Positions 13,456 through 23,742 of a stretch of DNA of 44,542 bases are shown here, piece after piece. Under the pieces are notes generated by a model. That model made no database searches and was not told where the DNA came from. It worked only from the letters and a program-made list of their open reading frames with translations. The stretch is from Lingula anatina (Eukaryota > Brachiopoda > Lingulata > Lingulida > Lingulidae). Each line of letters starts with the position of its first letter. Positions within the stretch are counted from its first letter, which is position 1. The stretch covers positions 468,562 to 513,103 of the forward strand of contig NW_019774859.1 of assembly GCF_001039355.2 (NCBI RefSeq), given 5' to 3'. Both the position numbers and the translations under genes were made by a program.

Positions 13456-14971
13456 CATGTAGCTCTTCCGTCCTTGTCAATTTGGATTTTAATGACTTTA
13501 ATGAAAAGGATGAAGCCGACATAAAACCATTCCAATTGTACAAATGAATGTGTCATTTATTTATTTATTTATTGACCTAATATTAGTGAAGCAAAACAAT
13601 CAGCTACTGTAACATTTTGGGGTTTAATGAAAATGAATGATACTGCACAAACGCTAAGGGATCAAAAAGTATGGAATTTATTTTCAAAGATATTTCTACG
13701 TAGAAGTGCTCACAGAGTCAAGGGAACTTTTCATGTGTTAATAATACACATGTATTCCATAGTGCTTACTCAAAGACATGCCCTCATTTGGGCGACTATG
13801 GGCTCATTCCCAATGGAACTATGGGTCTACGTTGTGGGGACTTTCGCTGAATGCAATCAGATTAACAGGTTACTACGCCTTCTCTTGTTTCAAACATTCT
13901 CGTAATCGCCCGATTTTCTGTATTCTACTTAATACCAGAAAGTGTGTTAATATCTGATTACATTCAATTAAAGCTTTCGTTGGATCGATCTACGTAGACC
14001 GATAGCTTCATTGGAAATGAGCCCTATGATATAATAAGATACATGACACTTTCAAAGTTACAGTAATGGACAAGTAGAACGCGTGGCGTTAAAAGCGACA
14101 AAATATAACCTTAACTGATCTAACGCTCTCGTGAGATGAAATGGCTACATTTACGAACTGTAAACCCTATTTGATCAATTTTACCGGATTATTGACCAGT
14201 TGTTTTGTTCAAATAAATGGACTTGCAGATGCACTAAATGCATGAAATGTGCGGAGCAGGTAGAGTTATTGTACATGCAGGTGCTTTATATGCATGACAG
14301 CGGCACTTATTATGCAACTGGAAGAGATACTGCGATGAATGTTGCGAGTCATGGAACAGTGACACCGTGCATAGAACGCGCGTTAATAACATATAAATTA
14401 AAGTCTTTCGAAGAGGGAAGGAAGGAAGGAAGGAAGGAAGAGGGAGGGAGGGAGGGAGGGAGGAATGAATAAAGTATGGAGGCGAGGAAGAAAGGAGGGA
14501 AACAATAAAGTATGGAGGCAAGGAAGGAATGAGTGAAGAAAGGAATACGGTGTGGATACAAGGAATGAAGAAACGAAGGCAGGAAGGTAGGAAGTGATGT
14601 AGAAAGGGGTGTAGAAAGGAATGAAGGACGGAAAGGAACCTATAATAAAATAAATATAGAAAAAAGAAAGAAATGCGTAATAAGAGAATGACTGAAAAGA
14701 TACACAAATGGCACTTACCAGACAGGGTGGCCGCCAGAGCCGCTACGACCATTGACACAATAGCTGACGGACCTGCGATATTAACGACGAGATGTCCAGA
14801 AACCAGAAATGTCCCAAGTAGCAAAGAACTCCCTACACCCCATCGTGGAGGGGTGGCTGTCTCCGTCTCGTCCACCGTCTGCCTCCCTCCCTCCTGTGGC
14901 AATAGATACTGTCTCTTGGTCCGCGTAAGACTCTCATACATGCCCCCCAACCAACGACTGCACTGCTGCAT
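4310..14971 (-). CDS. cationic amino acid transporter-like (SLC7/CAT family) membrane protein, four coding exons
   Basis: Coding exons on the minus strand are 14971-14719, 7186-6750, 6513-5259 and 4503-4310. Donors GTAAGT, GTGAGT and GTATGT match acceptors in phases 1, 0 and 1, giving 712 residues. An in-frame TAA lies six codons before the ATG. Family matches run in order: GVGSSLLLGTFLVSG (TM1) then AGPSAIVSMVVAALAATLSG (residues 45-85); SLYAATYRVTGEF and SDYPDLLAGG, then FVMISGLFYLRRRNFQG before TM6; RPTVAVLSCGIVTTFSAIL and ATIEIVNHLVASVACLYSRFQ; a hydrophilic acidic/basic loop of roughly 130 residues; four more membrane segments, with FPWIPIMAVVVGVHLLVRI and the split IVIYFTYGIRNS end motif. 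CATs move cationic amino acids across membranes. Here the TM1 glycine motif and TM6 FxGFD-type motif are altered, so transport is uncertain. Intron 1 is 7.5 kb. Closest overall shape: CAT-type SLC7 members with a long loop. Confidence 0.85.
4866..4888. repeat. (AAAT)n microsatellite
   Basis: Short AAAT repeat in the last intron of the SLC7-like gene. Confidence 0.9.
7256..7306. repeat. (AAAT)n microsatellite
   Basis: About 12 AAAT units in the SLC7-like gene intron. Confidence 0.95.
9180..9221. repeat. (ATT)n microsatellite
   Basis: About 14 ATT units, followed by a T-rich stretch. Confidence 0.95.
9482..9533. repeat. (CT)n microsatellite
   Basis: CT repeat of about 50 bp with one C insertion. 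Confidence 0.95.
10618..10678. repeat. compound (GT)n(GA)n microsatellite
   Basis: About 16 GT units pass directly into about 14 GA units. Confidence 0.95.
11321..11389. repeat. (AAAT)n microsatellite
   Basis: About 16 AAAT units with a diverged end. Confidence 0.95.
11705..11748. other. assembly gap (44 N)
   Basis: Run of N inside the first intron of the SLC7-like gene. Confidence 0.99.
13038..13231. mobile_element. hAT-like non-autonomous element (MITE)
   Basis: The ends CAGGGGCGGATTTAG (from 13045) and TGGATCCGCCCCTG (to 13223) form terminal inverted repeats of the widespread CAGGGGCGG type. The flanks CTTACAG and CTTACAAG look like an imperfect target duplication of 7-8 bp, the hAT size. 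The interior of about 150 bp has no reading frame but repeats GGAAGAC-type words. Confidence 0.75.
13408..13453. repeat. (AAT)n microsatellite
   Basis: About 15 AAT units in the SLC7-like gene intron. Confidence 0.95.
14414..14464. repeat. (GGAA)n/(GGGA)n purine tract
   Basis: GGAA repeat passing into GGGA repeat, within a longer purine-rich zone to about 14640, near the donor of the first SLC7-like exon. Confidence 0.9.
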
Positions 14972-17180
14972 ATTGGTATATGTATATTATAGCACATATA
15001 CACATTTACTTATTTCTCTTACAGCTGCACATATGCCAGCTGATATGCTAGCTGGCGTAGGTTTACTGTCAATAACGCTCTGCTGAACACACGCGTATTA
15101 AAGCACACGGTGGCACACTTAGGTGAGACAGCTACTGTGACGCGTCATGGCGAAAACAACGTGAGCTGTGACTCAACGTTTTCCAGCTTGCCAGAACTTT
15201 CAGGTGTCTCGGTGGTATTAATGAATCATAAACGCAGTTGATTCTAGGCGCTGAGATGCATTGTTGGAAGAGAATGTTGTGAACGATCTGTCCAAAAGTG
15301 CGTTCAGATCTGTCTCTGTAGTCACGTGATACCAGCAGAAGCAGACGATAATCACGCAGTTGGCTTAACAAGCTGCTGGGCCGCATTCAGCACGGTGTCA
15401 GTAAAGTCCGCTTTATGGTAATAATAAAAATGACGATAACTCATTCAAAATTACAATAACAGGCTGAAGTTTTACATATATGGTGTAAATACAATAGGAC
15501 TGTGTAGGGCAGTTTACCTGATAAAGCATATGCAATAGAGGGACTGGAAATTAAAAGTATAATTTTCGCCGATAAATCTAATATAAAGGCAATGTGAATA
15601 AATGACGTCTAAAACGCTCAGTTCATCTTCGACCTTAGCTTTATCTTTGATGAGGTGACTCTTGGATTCAGCCACAGTAATGTGATTCTACCATTATTCC
15701 GATCTTCATTCGATCTGGTGTAAGGATGCGATTTCGGATGAGGAGAGCCCGCGCGCACGTGTGCGCGAGCGTGTGTGTGTGTGTGTGGGGGGGGGTGCAA
15801 TCAAATGCATTCTTCAGTATTCAAAGCTAAAACGCCTTTTGTTTCAAGCGCATTGAATGGGGCCCTAGACCTCGTGCAGACTAATTGCTGGGTTTAAACA
15901 TCCATTATCTCGCTAAGATGTTGTTACCACAACCCAGCCCGTCAAACAACACGTAATAAAATGCATAGCTGTTTTTGGTTTCTAAATATACTCCGCACTT
16001 CAGTTTTAGTGCATAAAGTGGGAAAGCACCCCCCCCCCCCCAAAAAAAAAAAAAAAAAAAAAAAAAATCCCCCAAAATATTCACAGACATCGTGCAGTTG
16101 AAACTGTAGCTAAAAAAGAGATGGTCAAAGATTATATTCGAGTTTTAAACGCCAAGCTGCTCTATGCCTTTCAATAATATTTCCTCTTTAAATGTGCTTT
16201 TGTGGAAATCGATCACTGTATCATGTCAGTGTTGTATTATGTCATATTATGTGACAGCCGCGGTTACGAGATAATCGCAGCACATTGATTTTAGTTCGTT
16301 TTAACCTATGCCATAAAGAGGTGATGTTTTGATGATTTGCTAAGGAAAGAGAATCATTCAGGAAGGAAATGAAATATTACAATTTCACATCTATCCGAGT
16401 TCTCTAACGATTTATAAAATATTATTTTGTCGTATTATCATTTACATTTTGTCTTGGTGGATTGTTATTTGAATATTGTTATCAAAACAATAACTACGGG
16501 TTATAAGGGGTGAACCCCCGCCCCTAAGGGGAGAACATGCACGTGCTCGTGTGCTCGCTCGTGCTTTCGCGGGTCCTGGCACCCACCCTGGGATCAGCGT
16601 ATTTATAACATAAAGCTGNAAGAATTTATATCATAACATAAAAAATTACCCGTAATAAATCAGAGAGTTTTTGGCAAACCAATATACATTTACATTATTT
16701 GCACTCGTAAGGAAACGAAACGCGACGTCGGACGGAAATATCAACAATGGCAGGGGCTGATCTCAGCACAATATCAAAATCCAATATCAAAAAACTACAA
16801 GGACATGTTTTTTTAAACATTTATTGATTTTTTTTTTTTCAAAATTTTACTGGGTTGTTGCTATCAACATAAAAAAAATGCTGACAGTGTATTACAGGCG
16901 TTTAAAACGATTACAGCTGATGATAGAAAACCAGCAATACTTCAAACAGATGCTGGGACAAAACAAGAAATTTCAAGCACTCTTTCAGGACCAATGAACA
17001 ATGGATTTTTTAACACATAAATTGAAAAAGTTCAGTTGTTGAACGCTGTAACAGAATGAAAAAATCATGTTCAAATATTTTACAGCAAGCAATACGTTAA
17101 AATATGTAACAGCGCTGGGCGAGTTAAAGACTGAGAATAACCATGCCAAACACATCATTGCTATGGCCCCTCTCAATGTA
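14972..17180. other. region upstream of the SLC7-like start codon, no gene seen
   Basis: This holds the presumed 5' UTR and promoter of the SLC7-like gene. It also has an alternating CG/GT tract (15750-15787), a C13A26 homopolymer pair (16029-16067) and a single N at 16619. No coding exon was recognised. Confidence 0.5.
16029..16067. repeat. poly(C)-poly(A) homopolymer pair
   Basis: About 13 C followed by about 26 A. Confidence 0.9.
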
Positions 17181-17638
17181 AACCCACGAGGGACACTGAA
17201 GTTAGTGTCCAGTTTCTAGTTTCCAGTTTCGTTTTTCAAACACGATTCTGGCAACCAGAAACAAGTGTCTGAGAAGCCAGAATCGTTTTGCGAAGAGAAA
17301 CAGGGTGTTTAGGTGGGTGGGGGTGGCGGGGATGAGGGTTAGGAGGGGAACCCCCCCCCCCCCAAACTGGGACTCCCTTTGTAGTTTGAAGTATAATTTT
17401 TAATTTTGCTGACTTTTTCAAAAACGATTCTGATGCCGAGAAACCATTATACCTTAAACTAGAAAGGGAGACCCCACTGACCGCCCCGCCCCCCCCCTCC
17501 AAACCATCATCTGCCCACCCTCAACCCCACCCAAAGTCAACTAGGCCTCACCGCACAGCGAGGAAAGACCTGAACACCCTGCTCTTTTGAAAAACGAAAC
17601 TGGAAACTAGACACTAACTTCAGTGCCCCAACCCACGA
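17181..17638. mobile_element. 440-bp inverted-repeat element with 9-bp target duplication
   Basis: The element spans 17190-17629. Its left end starts GGGACACTGAAGTTAGTGTC and its right end finishes GACACTAACTTCAGTGCCCC. The inverted repeat continues inward for roughly 40 bp with small differences (AGTTTCCAGTTTCGTTTTT on the left arm). The 9-bp sequence AACCCACGA flanks both sides (17181-17189 and 17630-17638). The interior is C/G-rich on one strand, has a second small hairpin around CGATTCTGG / CCAGAATCG, and encodes nothing recognisable. A 9-bp duplication with long inverted repeats fits Mutator-like non-autonomous elements, by inference. Confidence 0.82.
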
Positions 17639-17639
17639 A

Positions 17640-18209
17640 ATTTATGGAAGAGCTTATATAGAAGAGAAAAAAAGAACAAGTTTTAAATTTTAAAATAGGC
17701 GACACGGTAAGATTAAATATAGCACGTACCTCTTTTGAGAAGGGATACGAGCAGGGTTGGACGCAAGACATCTTCATCGATCATATCGGAAAAGCTGGGC
17801 AGAACGCCTCCTGTATACAAGGTGAAACCTTACAAGGAAGAGGAAATATAAAGTGTCATTTATGAGCCAGAAATGATTAAAGAGTTAAAGGTGCTTTTTG
17901 TATTGAGAAAAGTTTGAAATCGAGAGGCAAGGTCAAATCCAAAGAAGATGAGATATTCGGATGCTTTTATTAGCCTTTATTAGTTAGAGTCCACTTAAAC
18001 TGTTTTATCAGCTTCACTTGATGATCACTTAATTTATAATTTAAAATTTTATCGTCTGTCTACTTGGTGGCTGCAAGATCATATGGACATCACTCATCAA
18101 ATTTCATTCCTTTGGAGGATTTACCCCATTCCTCAACGAAGCCTGTTTTGCCGTACGCGCTACTGATGCTTGAATTTTCTGTGCAACCTTTTGTCCTCCA
18201 TCATGCCTC
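17640..18209. other. intergenic, little visible
   Basis: Apart from the possible orphan exon at 17730-17810, I see no gene, repeat or RNA feature here. Confidence 0.4.
17730..17810 (-). CDS. possible orphan 81-bp internal exon
   Basis: On the minus strand a TATACAG acceptor (ending at 17811) and a GTACGT donor (from 17729) bracket 81 bp. Only one frame is open; it reads GVLPSFSDMIDEDVLRPTLL and ends in LLKR. I do not recognise the family and no matching neighbour exons were found. It could be an exon of a gene extending outside the visible evidence, an alternative upstream exon, or chance. Confidence 0.2.
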
Positions 18210-18353
18210 CTGGGCCCGGTATCTCGAAAGCTTCGCTATGTTGGGCACGTGCGCAAGTGTCTCGATTCCATAACTCGTCCCATATAATACATTGTAGCCT
18301 CTATTTGATACAGCAATTCGCAATACGCGATGCTTTCAAAATACGGGGCCCTG
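18210..18353. mobile_element. 144-bp MITE with imperfect 22-bp terminal inverted repeats
   Basis: The left end CTGGGCCCGGTATCTCGAAA (18210 onward) and the complement of the right end CAGGGCCCCGTATTTTGAAA (from 18353) match at about 18 of 22 positions. No clear target duplication was seen and the interior is non-coding. Confidence 0.6.
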
Positions 18354-19740
18354 ATCAGCACCAGCGTTTGAAGCAATGTTTGTGCAGATTTTTCAATAGC
18401 AAGGCTGGGATGGCATCTAGATCAGGCCAGTATCACATATTTCCATTTGTTTTTCATTATGTTAGCAAGTTGAATTATATGTTTTGTCGATTCACTAACT
18501 CTTAAATGCAGCCGTGGATCTGATGAAGAATTGTTCATCCTATGTGCTTCTGTTAAGTAGCAATTAAATTCATTTATAATTGCAATTATATCTTTTGTGT
18601 CACTTGTTTCAATTCATAAACTTGTTACTTCACGTGTACATAAACCTGTTAACACTGTTATTTGCCTTCTGGTGTTGTTTTATATATACTTTGTTGACCT
18701 TGATTGTAGCTTACATTGCGTAAGTCGTTATTTTCTTCATTTCTTCAGTTGCAGATGTGATTTGCAACTACCTCTAAGATTTATGTGATAAATCATCGAT
18801 GATGTTTATTTGTATTTTTATACGTGTAGTTCACATACTTATAATACTTTTTTATTCTTTTCACCAGACCCGTTGTCCGGGTTGTTAGGTTTTTTACGCT
18901 GTTTGGCTTTTATGGACGCTATGTAACTTATTTTCAGTGAATTATATATTTTTTGTTTTTTGCTGGTTTGCAATTGGTTACTATCCATTTGCTTGCATTA
19001 TATTGTAGTTACCAGTTATCCTATATTTGCCATTGTGGTTTCTGGTCGACATGGCCTACATGTATATTATCTGTGAACTGTTATGCTCCTTTATGATTGG
19101 TCACTATAGCGTTGCCATATATATGTATGTTGTTGCCTTGTTGGAGTTACCGGATAACCTATTGGCCGGCAGGTCCACAAGGATGTATTGTTGTTGAGCT
19201 GTTATTGCATCTTCTGATGGGTTTCCATCCATGTGTTTTTGCCTTGGAGTTACCGTTCATTTAATTTTATGTTGTTACTATCCCCCATTTTGTAACTTAT
19301 TATCATATTACATTTCGTCATTTTAATAAATGACAATATCAGTCATATTGACTTATTTCTTATTTGATTTTTAACAAAAACTGAGCTTCGTTGTGCTTTT
19401 GAACATTTGGCGACATAAAGGGTATTACGGGCAGTATGCGGACGCCGTACGGGCATCGCATACCAAACGTAATCTTGGCTTAAAGCAAGGTAAATTTCAT
19501 CGGGAAATTTCAGTGTTACATTTGAGAACATTTTGCTCTCCGTTACCAACGGAATATTGGACTTGTACGTCCGTGTGTTTTGATGCCTCAGAATATGAAT
19601 GAACTATATTATTTTTTCTCGTTTTCTTACTTATACTCTAATTTTCTCATTTGCAAGTGACACATGTTTAAGCTAAAGATGTCCCCATAACACTACCATG
19701 TAGTATTTAGAGATTTAAAGATAATTTATATAAGCTAAAA
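18354..19740. other. intergenic, no gene seen
   Basis: AT-rich DNA. The few short open frames have no recognisable domain, no splice context and no repeat structure. Confidence 0.45.
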
Positions 19741-19741
19741 T

Positions 19742-19894
19742 GACCCAAAATGTCCTTCCTGAGTTCTCCTGGAAATGTGGAATTTCTTTTTCATTCGAAC
19801 GATGGCAGAAGGTACCCGTGAAGACTAAAATTTCCTTCTTGAGTTCTCTTGGAAATGTGGAATTTCTTTCTCGTTCGAACGATGGCAGATGGTA
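19742..19894. repeat. two-copy 80-bp tandem repeat
   Basis: Units near 19742-19821 and 19822-19894 share GGAAATGTGGAATTTCTTT and TTCGAACGATGGCAGA. The period of 80 is not a multiple of three, so the minus-strand frame shifts between units and a coding role is unlikely for both copies. Confidence 0.8.
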
Positions 19895-19979
19895 ACCGAG
19901 AAGGAGGATCTCTCGAGACGGTGGTGAAAGCACCTGTTCCAACTGTGCGATGACTCGCAGAATCAGATGCATTTAACAT

Positions 19980-20310
19980 TCTTCTTGCTGTCAATTACAC
20001 GATGCTGAGTTAAGAACAGAAAATTGTCGGAGTTCTGGAAATCAATCAAATTGTTCAAGTAATTTGTTGTGTTTGATTCACTTGTTGGGTGACGAAAACT
20101 ACAGACTTAGATTAACTTCGTCACTCATGGCGAGAATCCGCTTATTGTTTACCCTTAATTAAAACACCGTATAAGCTTGTCCCTATGATTAAAACGCTAG
20201 CAGAAATCTTATCACGCAGTGACAATTAGCTGGAATTCAACTTAGACGCCCTCAATCATATCTCCACCGCCGCCCTTCTCCAGACGGAATCTGTATGTGT
20301 CTCGGTGTTT
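19980..20310 (-). repeat. diverged copy of the GPCR 5' flank
   Basis: This segment aligns by eye with 25003-25340 and 26503-26840, the DNA upstream of the two GPCR frames. They share GATGCTGAGTTAAGAACAGA and AGTGACAATTA. The similarity stops at about 19980, just where a minus-strand ATG opens a short frame (MLNASDSASHRTVG and on) with no homology to the GPCR body. It is therefore a third, rearranged paralogue of the promoter-side region. Confidence 0.75.
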
Positions 20311-22480
20311 CGAAATCCTAACAAACGAATTTGCCAATATCTGTTGTGTACTGTAGACGTATAAATGCTCAGCATCATATCACGAAAATGAAAATTGTGA
20401 CTTTACACCCAAACCCAATATAGCGGTGCAATTGATGTCACAGGTATGCTCTTAAAAATATTTAGTGCACGGATAGCAAACTATGTTTGATTATTTTAGG
20501 GTCCCACACGAAAAACTTTGTATCAAAGTTTCACTCTCCTGGAACGATGAATAGTAAAAAAAAAAAATTCATCGTCTAACCTCAAAAAGAACTATATGTT
20601 ACCGTCACAAATGCATAACTTACAACTGTGAAACGTTTTATTCACTTCGAAAATTAATCATCATTGGTTTTGTTCTTTGATTTATCTCCTACAAGTATAA
20701 TGCTGTAAAAAATTGTAATAATCTTCTGTATAGAGCAGTTAATTGTTTTTGAGACACTTTAGTGATACTGAATATTAAAGAAAATTCATTCTAGTATTAA
20801 ATAAATTCCCTCGTGATCAAAATAATATATCAGAAATGTCAAGCTATCATGGAATCACAATATATTTTTCGGTCATGCAACAGAAAACACTGCTTGCTAT
20901 TGCACCAAATACTTGAATAAAATTAAACTTTTGACAATTTTTCTGGGGAACATGCATTACCTAGTTTTAGCCATGACGCCAGGCACCTTGAGGTACAGTT
21001 TAAAATTTTATAATAAACATCCTTACGTCATGTATAAATTACCATGATTGAATCACTACTAAATATACCGGAAGGCGGTATTAAAATTATAATTCAATGA
21101 CCTTGAACATACGTTACGATACGTCTCTAGCACATATGTTGCCATTTAGGGCTCCTTGCGTAAAGACATGGTAAAAATTAAAATTTTAATTTTAATCGAG
21201 ACAGCCGTGGATTTTTGTTCTATACACATATACGTTAATAAAAATGAATACAACTTTGAATTCATTCTATTAAATTTTTGGACAATTCAGCATGTGAATG
21301 CACCTCTATATTGGGTTTGGGTGTTTAATGTTATCACCAACAGATATAAAGGAACTACAGGTAAAACCAAATTCTAGGGGAATTGAAAAAAGTATAGCGG
21401 AATTTATTTCTTAATTCAAGGTCGGAGCTACCAGTTGTGACGGGAAATAATGTCTACTATTAGTTGCTGGCAGAGAGAAACCTTTCTCAGCTGGCAACAG
21501 TTGAAATTGATAAAGAACTGTGATCACATTCATCCATACATACAAAACTCATCGATGAATTAACTGATCGATGACATACGTTTCTTGACCTCGGTTATTT
21601 GAAGCAAGGTAAGATAAAATATCACATTTAGAGCAACACATCCCTCGTAAAACAGCATCTTGAGTGCCTCCCATTGTAGTCGTTCCTTAACAAAGATCTG
21701 CCCTCTATGGATATGAGGGCAGGAAATAATTAATGCAAAAGGTCATGTCTCTTTGCAAGACCGAACCACCTGTCTATTGCTGGACAGAACTTGGTGCCAA
21801 TTTCGGAAGGAAGCAAATTCTAACAATCTGCTTGTAATAACTGATGAATACGCGTGCTGTTCTTTTAATCTAATTAAGCAAATTCTAACAATCTGTTTGT
21901 AATAACAGGTACTGATGAATACGCATGCTGTTCTTTTAATCTAATTAATCAAATTTTATTTATTAACTTGTTTTTTTCATTCTTTCTTTAATATAAAAAA
22001 AATTGATTTCAGCACAAAGTGTTGCGGTTGAATAAGATATTTAGGGAATCTGGTTTCCTTCAGAAATAATAACTGATAACATCCCTCCGTCCAATGGGAA
22101 TGACTTCCCAGCTTATGCTAAGCAAACTGGATATAAACAATGATGTTAAAACACTTTTTAGGAGAAAGTGGCTTCCATATACCTTTCGAGTCTTTTGACA
22201 TACCAAAATATAGCAATAAAGTGGGAGGAGTCAGGGGATTAACTATTTTTACTCACGGTAGTTAAAGGCACAGGAGACAAGGAGAGGTGTAACTATTTGT
22301 AATGGCTACCTTCTCAAACGCGTGCCCACTTAAAACATGCGCCTGAATAAGGAAATTCAATGCATATTTTTAACTTTAAATTTACACTTTGTTGGTTTTC
22401 AAAATAATACTCGGAAGAAATTAGAACAACAGGGGGAAATGTTCTGCCAAAAATACTCTTGAAAAAAATTTGAACTTTTG
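20311..22480. other. intergenic, no gene seen
   Basis: AT-rich DNA. The only structure noted is the tandem duplication at 21812-21947. Confidence 0.45.
21812..21947. repeat. two-copy 65/71-bp tandem repeat
   Basis: Copies 21812-21876 and 21877-21947 share AGCAAATTCTAACAATCTG and TGCTGTTCTTTTAATCTAAT. The second copy has a 6-bp insertion (CAGGTA). Confidence 0.88.
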
Positions 22481-22511
22481 ACCACTAATTCATTTATGAT
22501 AACAAAGGTAT

Positions 22512-22513
<2 letters not shown>

Positions 22514-22550
<37 letters not shown>
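22514..22550. repeat. (AC)n microsatellite
   Basis: About 18 AC units; similar tracts mark the 3' flanks of the related GPCR copies. Confidence 0.95.
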
Positions 22551-22558
<8 letters not shown>

Positions 22559-22732
22559 GCTTATCAATGTCCAGCATTTCCAGTGAACACCCAAAAGTTT
22601 GCGGTTTGTTAGGGACAGTATTACAAACCAACAGTCATTTTGACTGAACATAAATTTATTAACTGAAATTACGCAACATGATAGGTTATATTTAAACCTT
22701 ACTTCCTTTCAGCTATAATCTTATCACTATAT

Positions 22733-22842
22733 ATAGTGTTCTAGAAATTGAAAAGTTTAATATTTGAATCATATCCTACGACTACACAGATGAAATTCCA
22801 TCAGAGATTAATATGTTTGCTTCTTTCGCGCCTGTAATGTTC
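22733..22842. repeat. direct-repeat fragment of the GPCR 3' flank
   Basis: About 100 bp is almost identical to 23466-23571 (shared AGTTTAATATTTGAATCATA, and GCTTCTTTCGCGCCTGTAAT at the end). It is a fragment of the same duplicated flank that precedes the GPCR stop codon in the intact units. Confidence 0.85.
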
Positions 22843-23294
22843 TATTATAATACCATATAAACTAACAGTAATAAAAATGTAATGAAAATGTAGTAATGAA
22901 AATAGGCTAGAAGAGATAACAGAATTTGGTGTATATTATAAAAAATCATAGTGCAAAAAATAAATTATCTTGGTTAGTTCGTTACTATTAAAACAACCAA
23001 CTGAAACAAATTAATATTTACCAGTTGTTATGTGCTATGCCTATGATGTTTACATTGAAAACGGTATCTGGGCGTATAAGGCTCAAATACTGGATTACGT
23101 TATATGGTCAACTTAAATACTGAATTACAGTTTACTTTTATAAATCATTAAATACTGAGTAAATGTTATATAGTATACTCTAATAAGTCTTTAACATATA
23201 GTGTCAAACTACAACACTATTTTTTCTGAATATAACTCCCTCCCCCTACACACACACTCACACACATACACAGAGTGATTAATATTATTCAAGT

Positions 23295-23493
23295 ATTAAA
23301 CTTTCCAATTTCTACACTAAAAATAGAGCTATACCTGACAGACACTTTCGATCACATCCGTGATCTTCTTCAGTGCGCTGTCATCTGGGACGATATGACA
23401 TATATGACATCACACTGAAGACGATCACGGATGTGTTCGAAAGTGCTGTCAGGTATAGCTCTATTTTTTAGTGTAGAAATTGAAAAGTTTAAT
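23295..23493. repeat. foldback with 81-bp arms and 37-bp spacer
   Basis: The arms 23295-23375 and 23413-23493 are reverse complements with a few mismatches; for example CTATACCTGACAG in the left arm pairs with CTGTCAGGTATAG in the right. The spacer contains ATGACATATATGACAT. The right arm continues into the direct repeat shared with 22733-22842, so the left arm looks like an inverted copy. Confidence 0.9.
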
Positions 23494-23572
23494 ATTTGAA
23501 TCATATCCTACGACTACACAGATGAAATTCCATCAGAGATTAATATGTTTGCTTCTTTCGCGCCTGTAATTA

Positions 23573-23742
23573 CACAGGCCCGTAGCCAGGGGGGTTGGGG
23601 GGTTCGAAAGAACTGCCCCTTTTGTCAGGAAAGGGTCCATTTAGGGTAAAATTTGATCTAGGTACACATAAGTTTCATTGTAAAAGGTCCACTTTTACAG
23701 AAAAAGAACCCCCCTTTTGAATTTGCTGGCTACGGACCTGTG
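23573..23742. mobile_element. 170-bp TIR element inserted in the broken GPCR copy
   Basis: The ends CACAGGCCCGTAGCCAG and CTGGCTACGGACCTGTG are inverted repeats with one mismatch in 17. The interior is non-coding. The paralogous unit at about 24085-24100 carries the uninterrupted sequence AATTACAATAACC, which is an empty site. The comparison allows at most a very short target duplication. Confidence 0.82.

Larger units (their letters stand above)
7187..14718. other. 7.5-kb first intron of the SLC7-like gene
   Basis: The intron is AT-rich and holds microsatellites, the 44-base assembly gap, an hAT-like MITE (13045-13223) and a purine-rich GGAA tract near the donor. No convincing internal exon or gene was found. 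The short frames seen in it are low-complexity translations of microsatellites or have no recognisable domain. Confidence 0.65.

Noticed and set aside
13289-13556. Frames with long Leu, Ile or Asn runs
   Set aside because: They are translations of the (AAT)n microsatellite.
13627-13905. 92-residue plus-strand frame
   Set aside because: No domain, signal peptide or splice context; the length is expected by chance in this much DNA.
14234-14718. Continuation of the first SLC7-like exon frame into a Ser/Phe/Leu/Pro-rich protein
   Set aside because: It passes a GTAAGT donor and translates the GGAA purine tract; the next family segment is found in the exon at 7186.
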